Virus record (IMG/VR): IMGVR_UViG_3300023265_000002
Location: 1 to 55,553 of that record
Origin: a virus
Length of the DNA: 55,553 nt
Direction: 5' to 3' (one strand)
Position 1 is the stretch's first letter. Each line of letters opens with the position of its first letter. The position numbers were made by a program, and so were the translations under genes. Under the pieces are notes generated by a model. The model made no database searches. It was not told the DNA's origin and saw only the letters and a program-made list of their open reading frames with translations. Positions 12,802 through 21,037 of the stretch are shown piece after piece.

Positions 12802-13251
12802 ATGCCGCAACGCGTGCCCCGCCCGACCCCCCGCCGTGGAAGCGCTCTCACGGACCCGCCCCGCCCGCCCGCCCCGATGCCGAACCACATCTACGCATCG
12901 TGGTTCCCCGCCATCGTGACGCTGCCCGGCGGCGAGGTCGTCCGCAAGGCCAAGGTCTTCGCCGCCGACACCGGGCTCTACGTGTACGGCCACGCCCCGG
13001 ACAACCCGCGCGACCCGAACAACGAGCCCACCTGGTACGCGCCCGTCGCTTACGACAAGACGCCCCGCCCGCCGTCCGGCACGATTGCGGCGAGCGGGTT
13101 CACCATCGAGACCGAGAACGGCACGCCGAGCATCCTGCCGCAGGCCATCTGCGCACCCTGCTCGGCGCACCGGATGAAGTCGTGGGCCCCCCCGTGGGCG
13201 AGCGTCATCCAGGCGTGGCCGGACCAGGTGGAGCAGGAGGCGCAGGCGTGA
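12802..13251 (+). CDS. Hypothetical protein preceding the portal, 149 aa
   Basis: ATG 12802 follows GAGGAG at seven bases. The first 25 residues are Pro/Arg-rich. A strand-rich domain follows (IYASWFPAIVTLPGGEVVRKA) and a CAPCSAH motif near residue 125 may be a metal site. An alternative start is the ATG at 12877. Coupled by GTGA to the next gene and close to the portal, it may be head-associated, but no family is certain. Confidence 0.6.
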   Translation: MPQRVPRPTPRRGSALTDPPRPPAPMPNHIYASWFPAIVTLPGGEVVRKAKVFAADTGLYVYGHAPDNPRDPNNEPTWYAPVAYDKTPRPPSGTIAASGFTIETENGTPSILPQAICAPCSAHRMKSWAPPWASVIQAWPDQVEQEAQA

Positions 13252-13577
13252 ACCTCAAATGGACCCGCGACGCGCTCACCGTCGCCGTGACGGCGGCCGC
13301 GGCCTTCCGGCTCACCCGTCTGTGGCTGCGCGACAGCCTGCCCGGAGTGGTCCACGCCCGCGAGGCCGCCGTCCGCGCGCTCGAGGAGCGCGCCCCCGAC
13401 GGCGAGGAGCACCCGCTGCTGCCGCTCACCTACTGCGCCTGGTGCGCTGGCTTCTGGATCTCGGCCGCCGTGGTCGCCGTCGCCAGCACTCCTGAGCTGG
13501 CTCCCCTGTGGAGGCCGCTGTCCACCGTGCTCGCCGTGAGCGCCGTGGTCGGTGTGGCATCCGCGCACGACGAATAG
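13248..13577 (+). CDS. DUF1360-like membrane protein, 109 aa
   Basis: GTG 13248 in a GTGA overlap. Residues 8-25 are helical. LTYCAWCAGFWISAAVVAVAS (split about residues 63-83) has the two-cysteine, Trp-rich membrane segment of the DUF1360 phage/Bacillus family, followed by a second hydrophobic helix at about 90-105. Role in the family is unknown. Its place just before the portal is common in actinophages. Confidence 0.65.
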   Translation: MNLKWTRDALTVAVTAAAAFRLTRLWLRDSLPGVVHAREAAVRALEERAPDGEEHPLLPLTYCAWCAGFWISAAVVAVASTPELAPLWRPLSTVLAVSAVVGVASAHDE

Positions 13578-13587
13578 GAGCGACGAC

Positions 13588-16452
13588 GTGCCCGTGACCG
13601 AACGGGGCCGAGTAGCCGCCCAGGCCTTCCGCCAGGCGGCTACCGCGGCCGCCCCCCCGCCCAGGGAGCCTGCAGCCGCGGCCTTCGCCGCGCGCCCAGG
13701 TGAGCCACGGCGCACGGCTCCGAAGGTGATGCGGGCGTCCGGGGCCCGCATCGACAGCAGCAACCCGGACGCCGTGCGCTCGCTGATCGCGGGCAGGCGC
13801 AGCCAGCAGTGGCAGGCGCTGGCCTGGGGCTACCGGGACATGATCGGCGAACTCCGCTACGGCCTGCAGTACCGGGCGCGTGCGATCAGCCGCGTGCGGT
13901 TCTTCGTCGCGCAGATCGTCGGCGACGACGACGAGCCCATCCCGCTGTCCCTGCGCAACGACGAGGACGCCGAGAAGCGGGCCCGCATCACCCTGCCGCC
14001 CGCGCTCTGCCAGGCCGCCGAGGAGGAACTCGCCCGCCTGCCGCTGGACGCGGGTTACCAGTTTCTCGGAGTCTGGTCGGAGAACTTCGACGTCGCGGGC
14101 GAGTGCTACCTGCACGGGTTCTACGACGAGTGGACCGGTGAGGAGCAGTGGAAGATCCGCTCGGTCGACGAGGTCGAGTTCGGCACCGACGGCCGGACCG
14201 TGCACCTGATCGACGAGACCGTGCCCGGTGGAATCGGCCGGCGGATCGACCTGTCCGACGAGGGCGGCGAGGAGCTGTACCGGCTGTGGGTGCCGCACCC
14301 GCGACGCAGTCACCTCGCCGACTCGGCGCTGCACGCGATGATCGGCACGATGGAGGACATCTGCCTCATCGGCCGCGAGATGCGCGCAGTGATGCGGTCC
14401 CGGATCATGGCCAACGGCGTGATCTTGATGCCCGATGGCATGACGATGATGCGCAACGTGCGCGAGGACGCGGACGGCGACGAGGAGGACTCGCCGTTCA
14501 TGGCCGAGTTCACCGAAGCGATCAACGCGCCGATCGCGAACGAGGGCGACCCCGGCGGCACGGTGCCCGTGGTGCTGACCGGCAGCATCGAGGACATTCA
14601 GGCGTGGCGTCACGAGCGCCTCGAGCGCGAGGACTCGGAGGAGCTGAACGACAAGCTCGCCGCGTGTCTCGGCCGCCTGGCCGCTGGGATGGACATCCCC
14701 CCGGAGATCCTCAAGGGGATGGGGGACGCGAACCACTGGACCGCGTGGCAGATCGACGCGTCAACCGCGCGCCACCACATCGAGCCCGGCGTCCGGCTCA
14801 TGGCGGACAGCCTGACCGGGGCGCTGCTGCGCGCGGCTCTGCTCAAGCGCGGTTTCCCCATCGACCAGGTGCGGCAGGTCCGGACCTGGTACGACCTCGG
14901 CACCCTGACCGAGAACCCGAACCGGCGGCAGGACGCGCTCGACGCACGCCGCGAGGGCGCGATCGGCAACGCCTCGTTCCGGCGCGCGCTCGGCTTCAAC
15001 GACGGCGACGCGCCGACGCCGCAGGAGGTCGTCGAGATGGTCGCCCTCAAGGCCGGTTTCGATCAGGCCACGGCGACCGCGCTGCTGCGCTACCTGGTGG
15101 CCAACGACCCGGACCAGCCGTTCGAGTTCCCCGCGGCCGCCGAGCAGGGGGCCCCCGCTCCGGCGCTGCCCGCGGGCACTCCGCCGCGCGGTCCGGCCGG
15201 TCCGGCGGATGGGCCCGGCACGGTGCCGAGCACGGCCCCACCTGCCATCGCGGCAAGTGCTCATGAGAGCGCTCTCATGAGGGTCACTGCACCTCAAGTG
15301 CCCTACCTCGGTTTGTCCGGACAGGCTTTCGCGACCGTCCCAAGTGGACGCCAGCATCAGGCCGACGAGCAGTACCGCATCGCGCTCGACGAGTCCCGAC
15401 GCCTCATGGAGGTAGACCGCACCCTGCGCGACACCCTCCTCGCCGCGTGCGACGCGGCCATGACCCGCGCGCTCGAGGTCGCCGGGGCCCGCCTGCGCGG
15501 CAAGGCGACCGCCGACGCCACCCTGCACGCCGAGCTGCGCGGCATGAGCGTGCTCGTCCTCGGCCGTCACGTCGGCCGCGAGCGCGCCCTCGCCCTCAAC
15601 GCTGACGACGACCACCTGCTGCGCGAGGCCTTCGCCCAGCTCGGCACCCTGTTCACGAAGTGGGTGCTCGCCGCGATCGAGAACGTCGTCGAGCGCGTGC
15701 TGCAGCTCCTCGGCCTCGACGCCGAGTCGCGCGCCGGACGGGCCGCGGCGAAGCGGATGCGCGACGACATGGGCAGCAGGGTCGACGACGGCTGGTCGCG
15801 GCTGCACGACGGCCTGCGCGACCGGGCGTCGAAGCTGCTCTTCGAGGGCGAGGACGACGAGGAGTTGCCCGGCGAGATTCCCCCCGGCGCGGTCCCGCCG
15901 TACCTGCTGCGCACCGCGCTCGCCATCGTCGGCGGCCTCCCGGAGACCTCCGGCGGCCTCGACGAGTACGGCCGGTCGGTCACCGGGGAGCCGGTCGGCG
16001 GCCTCGCCAACGGCGACACGGTCCGGCGCGAGATGGAGCAGCACGGCGCGGTCGAGCTGGGCTACCTGTGGGTGTACGGCATCACCCTGGACCCGCGGAA
16101 GTTCGACCCTCACTGGGACCTCGAGGGCGCGAAGTTCGCCGACTGGTCCGACCCGAAGCTCGAGACGGCGGGCGTGTACGGCGGCAAGTTCGCGTGGGTC
16201 GGCACCCACTTCCGGCCCGGCGATCACCGCGGCTGCATGTGCGACTACGTCCCCGCCTACGCGGTCCCCGCCTACGCCGAGCAGGTGCGGGAGCGCCTGG
16301 CGGTTCCCACTCGCCAAATGGCGGACCTGATCAAGCTCGCCGAGAGCGACGACGCGGCAGGCCGCACCGGCACCACGGCGCAGATCATGCGCGACCAGCA
16401 CGAGCAGATTCAGACCCTGCAGGCACGATTCCTCGGAGGTAAGCGGCCATGA
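13588..16452 (+). CDS. Portal protein fused to a MuF-like minor head protein
   Basis: 954 aa from GTG 13588, chosen for TAGGAG seven bases upstream. Residues about 45-520 are an actinophage portal: the dodecameric ring through which DNA enters the head and to which terminase and connector dock. Residues 520-600 are a Pro/Ala-rich linker. Residues 620-954 are helical and end in a MuF-type domain with H880-R-G-C883-M-C885. Portal and MuF are normally separate genes, the MuF protein joining the portal inside the head. At the linker the G/C content drops and a perfect 22-bp palindrome (15260-15281) is translated, suggesting the fusion join. Confidence 0.88.
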   Translation: MPVTERGRVAAQAFRQAATAAAPPPREPAAAAFAARPGEPRRTAPKVMRASGARIDSSNPDAVRSLIAGRRSQQWQALAWGYRDMIGELRYGLQYRARAISRVRFFVAQIVGDDDEPIPLSLRNDEDAEKRARITLPPALCQAAEEELARLPLDAGYQFLGVWSENFDVAGECYLHGFYDEWTGEEQWKIRSVDEVEFGTDGRTVHLIDETVPGGIGRRIDLSDEGGEELYRLWVPHPRRSHLADSALHAMIGTMEDICLIGREMRAVMRSRIMANGVILMPDGMTMMRNVREDADGDEEDSPFMAEFTEAINAPIANEGDPGGTVPVVLTGSIEDIQAWRHERLEREDSEELNDKLAACLGRLAAGMDIPPEILKGMGDANHWTAWQIDASTARHHIEPGVRLMADSLTGALLRAALLKRGFPIDQVRQVRTWYDLGTLTENPNRRQDALDARREGAIGNASFRRALGFNDGDAPTPQEVVEMVALKAGFDQATATALLRYLVANDPDQPFEFPAAAEQGAPAPALPAGTPPRGPAGPADGPGTVPSTAPPAIAASAHESALMRVTAPQVPYLGLSGQAFATVPSGRQHQADEQYRIALDESRRLMEVDRTLRDTLLAACDAAMTRALEVAGARLRGKATADATLHAELRGMSVLVLGRHVGRERALALNADDDHLLREAFAQLGTLFTKWVLAAIENVVERVLQLLGLDAESRAGRAAAKRMRDDMGSRVDDGWSRLHDGLRDRASKLLFEGEDDEELPGEIPPGAVPPYLLRTALAIVGGLPETSGGLDEYGRSVTGEPVGGLANGDTVRREMEQHGAVELGYLWVYGITLDPRKFDPHWDLEGAKFADWSDPKLETAGVYGGKFAWVGTHFRPGDHRGCMCDYVPAYAVPAYAEQVRERLAVPTRQMADLIKLAESDDAAGRTGTTAQIMRDQHEQIQTLQARFLGGKRP
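15260..15281. repeat. Perfect 22-bp palindrome at the portal-MuF junction
   Basis: Each 11-base arm reads CTCATGAGAGC and its exact complement, with no spacer. It lies in the low-complexity linker of the fused gene, and a 10-bp palindrome TGTCCGGACA follows at 15314-15323. It could be the relic of an intergenic site or a recombination joint. Confidence 0.7.
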
Positions 16453-18860
16453 CGGCACCTACGATCGAAGCGCCCGAAGTCGACGAGGAGCTGCCCGTCG
16501 AGGACGTCCCGGCCGAGGAGCTGCCCGCGGCTCCGACCACGATGCCGGAGGGCGCGAAGCCGATCAGCCTTCCCGTGATGGCGATCGAGGGGATGGACAC
16601 CGCCGACGGCCGTTGGCTCGAGCCCGGAGGCATCAGCCACCGAGCACTGCCCCTGTCCCTGCTCGCGCAGGTGCGCACCCCGGACGGCGGGGGCGGAGGC
16701 CACGACAACGCCTACATCGTCGGCGCGATCACCGAGATGGTGCGTCGACCGGGCCCGGAGGTCGTGCAGAAGACGACCGGCCAGCCGTTCCCCGAAGGCA
16801 CGTTCGTCTGGTCCGGGAAGGGCTGGATGTACCCGGACGTGCCGGAGGGCAAGAGCGCTTACCAGATGGTGATGGACCGGGCGCTCTCCGGGAACTCCGT
16901 CGACCTGTCGGACCTGGTCGTCGAACTCGAGTACCCGGAGGACTCCAACCCGGACGACCCGAACGAGCGCCCCTCGCGGATGCGCATGATGCAGGCCGTC
17001 ATCGCGGCGAGCACCCTGGTCGCGCAGCCCGCGTTCGCGGACGCGTACGTCGAGGTCGACGGCGAGCTGATGGTCCCGGACGGCGGGCAGGTGATCACGG
17101 CCTCCGCCGTGTCGTTCCGCGCGATCGGTCTGGACTCGCACTGCGCCCCGTGCGCGCTCGGCCTGGGCCTGGCGGACGGCGAGGAGGACATCGTGCCGGG
17201 CAGCGAGGCCGACCCGGACGTGCAGGTCGAGCCGGACGAGAAGCCTGCCCACACGGGCGGCATGGTCGCGCTCGTGCCAGCCGACCCGACGCTGCTGGCC
17301 GTGCCCGGCGGCGACCCGGCCGAAGAGCTGCACATGACGCTGGCCTACCTCGGCGACGACGTCACCGGCTGGGATGGCGAGATCGTCGCCGCGGTGCATC
17401 AGCGAGCGCTGAGCATCACGGACCACTCGCTCGAGGGCGCGCCCGGCGGGCCCGTCGAGGAGGTCGCCGTCGGCGACTACCGCGGCCCCGGTCAGATGGG
17501 GCCGGTCACGTTGAACGTGTTCGCGCACGCCCTGTTCAACCCGAACGGCGGCGCGGACGGGCAGGAGCCTGCGACGGTCTACCTCTTCGACGGGTCGGAG
17601 CAGCGTGGCACGGCGGAAGCGATTCAGTCGGAGGTCGTTTACCGGTTGCGCGAGCTGCTCGGCGAGCTGCGATTCCCGGAGCAGCACGAGCGCTGGGAGC
17701 CCCACGTCACCGCGGGCTACGGAGTTGAGCCGAGCGCGCTCAACTTTACCGGTCCCGTGACCTTCGACCGGCTGCGCGTCGCACTCGGCGGGAACGTCAC
17801 CGACTACCCGCTCGGCGGAGGCGAGCCGATGGTCGCCGCCATCGCCCCCCCGCCCCTACCGGCGGAGGCCTTCCACATCCCGGAGCCCGACGGTCCGCAG
17901 GCGCTGGCCATCACCGAGGGGCCCGACGGCAGGCACTACCTCTCCGGCCACATCGCGGCCTGGGGGGTGTGCCACATCGGGTTTCCGGGGCAGTGCCGCA
18001 CCGCCCCCCGGTCGCCGTCCGGATACGCCTACTTCCACACGGGCGCAGTGCTCACCGACGCGGGCGAGCTGGCGGTCGGGCAGATCACGCTCGACGCCAG
18101 CCACGCCGAGCTGACCAGCAACGCGCAGATGGCCGCGCGGCACTACGACCACACCGGCACGGCGGCCGCCGACGTCCGGCTCACCGACGGCGAACACGGC
18201 ATCTGGGCATCGGGGGTGGTGCGCGGCACGCTCACGGCCGAGCAGCTCCACCGGTTCCGGGCGTCCGCCGCGTCCGGCGACTGGCGGGCGGTGCGCGGGC
18301 AGCTCGAGATGGTGGCCGTGCTCAGCGTCAACGTGCCCGGCTTCCCCGTGCCGCGGGCCCGCGTGGCGTCCGGCGCACCCATCTCGCTCGTCGCCGCCGG
18401 CGCTCTGCCCGCGAACGTGCCGGACGGGCAGCTCGGCCTCAACCGGGCCGACCGCGAGCTGCTCGCGTGGGCCCGCGAGAAGATGCTTGCCGAGCGCCAG
18501 GCGACCGCCCTCGCCGAGCTGGACGCGCTCGTCGACGTGGGCGCGCTGCACGAGGGCGCGCTCGCCGAGCTGGACGAGGTGTTCGCCGACTGGCCTCCGC
18601 TGGTCGACGACCTCGCCAACTGGGTGGAGAAGGCGGGCGGCCTGCCGAAGTACATCAAGCGCATCGCGAAGCACCTGCAGGAAAAGGGGATGGACCAGTC
18701 GCAGGCCATCGCCACGGCGGTGAACGCAGCCAAGAAAATGTGCTCGACTGGCGACACCAACTGGCCCGGTAGCCAGGAGGTGAACGCGGGGAGCCGCGCG
18801 GAGGCGTGTGCCGCGGTCGAGGAGTGGGAAGCCAAAAAGGCAAAGGCTACGGAGGAGTAA
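16449..18860 (+). CDS. Capsid maturation protease with an inserted 2H phosphoesterase domain
   Basis: 803 aa, ATG overlapping the portal stop. Residues 35-230 and about 475-640 match the actinophage head-protease type: SGHIAAWGVCHIGFPGQC, AARHYDHTG and SGDWRAVRGQLEMVAVLSVN are its hallmarks. Between them, residues about 275-455 hold two H-x-T motifs, H295-M-T297 in LHMTLAYLG and H419-V-T421 in EPHVTAGYG, the signature of 2H phosphoesterases (LigT, CPDase, Acb1). The C-terminus (KYIKRIAKHLQEKGMDQSQA) is the small helical domain often attached to such proteases. The protease trims the prohead. The 2H domain may act on cyclic or 2',5'-linked nucleotides, which is inference. Confidence 0.85.
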   Translation: MTAPTIEAPEVDEELPVEDVPAEELPAAPTTMPEGAKPISLPVMAIEGMDTADGRWLEPGGISHRALPLSLLAQVRTPDGGGGGHDNAYIVGAITEMVRRPGPEVVQKTTGQPFPEGTFVWSGKGWMYPDVPEGKSAYQMVMDRALSGNSVDLSDLVVELEYPEDSNPDDPNERPSRMRMMQAVIAASTLVAQPAFADAYVEVDGELMVPDGGQVITASAVSFRAIGLDSHCAPCALGLGLADGEEDIVPGSEADPDVQVEPDEKPAHTGGMVALVPADPTLLAVPGGDPAEELHMTLAYLGDDVTGWDGEIVAAVHQRALSITDHSLEGAPGGPVEEVAVGDYRGPGQMGPVTLNVFAHALFNPNGGADGQEPATVYLFDGSEQRGTAEAIQSEVVYRLRELLGELRFPEQHERWEPHVTAGYGVEPSALNFTGPVTFDRLRVALGGNVTDYPLGGGEPMVAAIAPPPLPAEAFHIPEPDGPQALAITEGPDGRHYLSGHIAAWGVCHIGFPGQCRTAPRSPSGYAYFHTGAVLTDAGELAVGQITLDASHAELTSNAQMAARHYDHTGTAAADVRLTDGEHGIWASGVVRGTLTAEQLHRFRASAASGDWRAVRGQLEMVAVLSVNVPGFPVPRARVASGAPISLVAAGALPANVPDGQLGLNRADRELLAWAREKMLAERQATALAELDALVDVGALHEGALAELDEVFADWPPLVDDLANWVEKAGGLPKYIKRIAKHLQEKGMDQSQAIATAVNAAKKMCSTGDTNWPGSQEVNAGSRAEACAAVEEWEAKKAKATEE

Positions 18861-18862
18861 CC

Positions 18863-19078
18863 ATGTCGAAGAGGTTCACGGCGAAGGTGGTCGTCGAGTC
18901 GAGGGTCGAGCACGGGGACCAGGTCAGCCTGCAGTTCCGGCCCGACTACGAGCAGGGTCGTAACGCCGAGTGGGCGGAGGCGACCCCGGCGCTCAGTCTG
19001 GGCATGACGGTCAAGGGCGAAGTCGCCGAAGAGGTCGAGGTCGGCGACGCCTGGACGCTGACCTTCTCGAGGGGCTGA
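18863..19078 (+). CDS. Small beta-rich protein, 71 aa
   Basis: ATG 18863 just after the protease stop, with GGAGGAG upstream. Alternating strands (FTAKVVVESRVEHGDQVSLQF, then MTVKGEVAEEVEVGDAWTLTF) suggest a small beta-barrel. Such proteins in this place may be capsid-associated, but no family is known. It ends at a strong terminator. Confidence 0.7.
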   Translation: MSKRFTAKVVVESRVEHGDQVSLQFRPDYEQGRNAEWAEATPALSLGMTVKGEVAEEVEVGDAWTLTFSRG

Positions 19079-19091
19079 CCCTCGGCACGAC

Positions 19092-19128
19092 GAAGGGCCC
19101 GCGCCTCTCCCCAGGGCGCGGGCCCTTC
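19092..19128 (+). terminator. Strong stem-loop terminator
   Basis: Perfect 14-bp repeat GAAGGGCCCGCGCC/GGCGCGGGCCCTTC with a 9-nt loop, followed by TGC. It separates the head-protease genes from the inserted small-gene block. Confidence 0.8.
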
Positions 19129-19187
19129 TGCACCGCCGCAGTGAACCACTTCCGCGCGTCGACTCTAGCGGTCGTGATCATGCCCAT

Positions 19188-19216
19188 TTGACACCCCCCA
19201 CGATGGGGGGTACTGT
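19188..19216 (+). promoter_or_regulatory. Operator-promoter 11 (inside the structural block)
   Basis: TTGACA (19188-19193), 17-nt spacer CCCCCCACGATGGGGGG, TACTGT (19211-19216). The start codon is 32 bases on, so the message has a leader with a GAGAGGGG ribosome site. It is the only good copy within the head and tail genes. Confidence 0.85.
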
Positions 19217-19248
19217 TCGCGCTACCGACACCGAGAGGGGTAGCCCGG

Positions 19249-19515
19249 ATGAGCGCCTTCCCGAAGACCATGCGAGCCGCGGCCAGCGGCATCGCGCGCC
19301 ACCTGCTCGCCGAGAAGGTCGAGGCACCGGGCGCGACCCTGAACGCCATCGCGATGAAGGACTACGTCGCCGTCACCAGCACGACCCGCACCGTCGTCGA
19401 GGCCGACTGGATGGCCGCGCTGCAGACGCTGCCCTACCGCACCAGCTTCACCCTCAAGCGCAACGGCGACGGCACCCTGACCGCGATCGTCCGACGACTG
19501 GACGAGGCGGCCTGA
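19249..19515 (+). CDS. Hypothetical protein, 88 aa
   Basis: ATG 19249 with GAGAGGGG ten bases upstream, driven by the promoter at 19188-19216. Helix (RAAASGIARHLLAEKVEAPG) followed by strands (NAIAMKDYVAVTSTTRTVVEA), a mixed alpha/beta fold. First gene of a four-gene insertion (19249-20806) between the protease and the major capsid gene; it is regulated like the accessory genes, not like the head genes. Unknown function. Confidence 0.75.
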   Translation: MSAFPKTMRAAASGIARHLLAEKVEAPGATLNAIAMKDYVAVTSTTRTVVEADWMAALQTLPYRTSFTLKRNGDGTLTAIVRRLDEAA

Positions 19516-19516
19516 C

Positions 19517-19792
19517 GTGCGCGTCCCCACCTACGACCAGCAGCGCTGCCCGAAGTGCAAGGGGCGCGTCGTCAACGCGAAGACTGGCCGCATGTCGAGG
19601 GGCGCGCCCGTCATCGTCGCGCTGGTGCCCGAAGAGGACACCGTCAACGACAAGCCCAACGACTCCTACCTGCTCACCGTGACCGGCGACACCTACACGG
19701 CAGGTCTGCCGACGAGCAGGCTGCAGCGTGAGGCGCTCCGCCGCGCAGGCCACGTGTTCCACCTACCCCACAAGTGCCCGCCCCTGCGCTGA
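19517..19792 (+). CDS. Small protein with zinc-ribbon-like CxxC, 91 aa
   Basis: GTG 19517, one base after the previous stop. C11-P-K-C14 at the start and a single HKC near the end could together hold a metal. The middle is strand-rich with PEEDTVNDKPND. It reads like a half zinc ribbon, common in small phage proteins and sometimes DNA- or RNA-binding. No specific family. Confidence 0.65.
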   Translation: MRVPTYDQQRCPKCKGRVVNAKTGRMSRGAPVIVALVPEEDTVNDKPNDSYLLTVTGDTYTAGLPTSRLQREALRRAGHVFHLPHKCPPLR

Positions 19793-19821
19793 CCAGCGCC
19801 AACCCGAAAGGCACGTCCGAC

Positions 19822-20292
19822 ATGGAAGCCCTGTTCCGACGGCACGGCGCGCTGGCTGTCGCAGCCATTGCCGTCGTTGCCCTGCTCCTGCTGGTGTTCG
19901 CGGTCCCCGCGTTCGGCCAGCGCCCCGCCGACGCTCCCGCGGTCGAGGTCGCCGACACGCACCAGCTCGGCACCGACGCGCCGTCGGTGAACCTCACCCC
20001 AGACGACCCCGGCGTGATGCTGACCTCGCCCAGCGCGACGCCCGAACCGATGAGCAGCTCCGCCACCCAGGGGACGACCGGCACGCCCGCCGGACAGGCC
20101 GCGCCCGTCGCGGTGAACTCCGACGACCCGGCACCCGTGCCGGACCCGACCACCACCCCGGAGCCGACCCCGACCGACCCGTACAACGGCGCTCAGCCCA
20201 ACGGGCCGAACGGCGAACTCGGCCCGACCACCCCGCCCCCGCTGCCCAACCCGGCGGAGGCCACCAACCCGACCATCAACCCGACCCCGTAG
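19822..20292 (+). CDS. Membrane-anchored Pro/Thr-rich protein, 156 aa
   Basis: ATG 19822 with GAAAGG upstream. Residues 9-30 form a signal anchor (ALAVAAIAVVALLLLVFAVPA). The rest, about 125 residues, is a low-complexity stalk of Pro, Thr, Ala, Asn and Asp (DPTTTPEPTPTDP) predicted to lie outside the membrane. It may be an exported cell-surface protein of the infected cell, for example for exclusion, or a virion-attached tether. Actinobacterial hosts can O-mannosylate such Pro/Thr stretches. Function unknown. Confidence 0.7.
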   Translation: MEALFRRHGALAVAAIAVVALLLLVFAVPAFGQRPADAPAVEVADTHQLGTDAPSVNLTPDDPGVMLTSPSATPEPMSSSATQGTTGTPAGQAAPVAVNSDDPAPVPDPTTTPEPTPTDPYNGAQPNGPNGELGPTTPPPLPNPAEATNPTINPTP

Positions 20293-20305
20293 GAGACCGG
20301 CCCCG

Positions 20306-20806
20306 ATGACCACCATCCCCGCGAAGCGCCAACCGAACCCGATCGACGAGCAGGCCGGAGAGCACATCTATGCCGTGCTGCTCGGTGTCGTGCGGTCGGG
20401 GGCGCTCGCCGTCCACATCGAGCCCTACCTCGTGATGCAGTACACCGCGGCCGTGACCTCCTCGGTCGTGCGAAACCTGAAGATGCTTCGCGTCCTGGCC
20501 TGGGAGATGCACAACCTGCTGGCCGGTCTGCACGTCCGCGGCCTCGAGCTGAGCGAGTACAACACGAAGAACAACCCCTGCAAGTGCCCCTACGAGCACG
20601 ACTGGGACCGGGACACCTGCGACGCGGTCCGGAGGGCAGCGCTGCAGGGCGACTTCAACCCCGGTATGCAGGCGCTCGACAGGCTGATCGAGGCCCCGCC
20701 CACGGAGGCCAGCATCCTCGACGTGGGCGTTCAGGTGTTCGCGCCCTACCTCTGCGAGATCATGCGCGACGTCGTCAAGGGTGGGCAGAAGGCCAGCCAG
20801 AACTAG
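20306..20806 (+). CDS. Hypothetical helical protein, 166 aa
   Basis: ATG 20306, with GGAGACC nine bases upstream. Mostly long helices (IYAVLLGVVRSGALAVHIEP, LKMLRVLAWEMHNLLAG) with a CKCPYEHDWDRDTC segment around residues 91-105, three Cys and one His. Possibly a helical bundle with a zinc knuckle. Last gene of the inserted block; a strong terminator follows. No family recognised. Confidence 0.7.
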   Translation: MTTIPAKRQPNPIDEQAGEHIYAVLLGVVRSGALAVHIEPYLVMQYTAAVTSSVVRNLKMLRVLAWEMHNLLAGLHVRGLELSEYNTKNNPCKCPYEHDWDRDTCDAVRRAALQGDFNPGMQALDRLIEAPPTEASILDVGVQVFAPYLCEIMRDVVKGGQKASQN

Positions 20807-20844
20807 ACAAAAGCAGGACAGAAACCGGTCAATCCCGCACCGCG

Positions 20845-20878
20845 AGCGCCCCCCGTAGTGGCACCTACGGGGGGCGCT
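20845..20878 (+). terminator. Strong stem-loop terminator before the major capsid gene
   Basis: Perfect 14-bp repeat AGCGCCCCCCGTAG/CTACGGGGGGCGCT with a 6-nt loop. The 159 bases from here to the capsid gene show no gene. A promoter for the capsid gene could lie there, but none of the operator type is present. Confidence 0.8.
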
Positions 20879-21037
20879 CTGCGCGCAACCACGCAAGTTC
20901 GCGACCCTCTTCCGCGACCTCACCTACGATCACGCTCGAACGGGGCAAGACCCGCACGGACGTCGGCCTAGCTGCACGATCGTGTTTCCGGCCTAGCTGG
21001 AGCCGCCCTACCGAATCGAACGGAGAGGACGGGAACC

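Noticed and set aside
14761-16458. Minus-strand open frame of 565 codons opposite the portal-MuF gene
   Set aside because: Antisense shadow of a high-GC gene: protein is low-complexity Arg/Val/Gly, no ribosome site, and the plus strand has clear domains.
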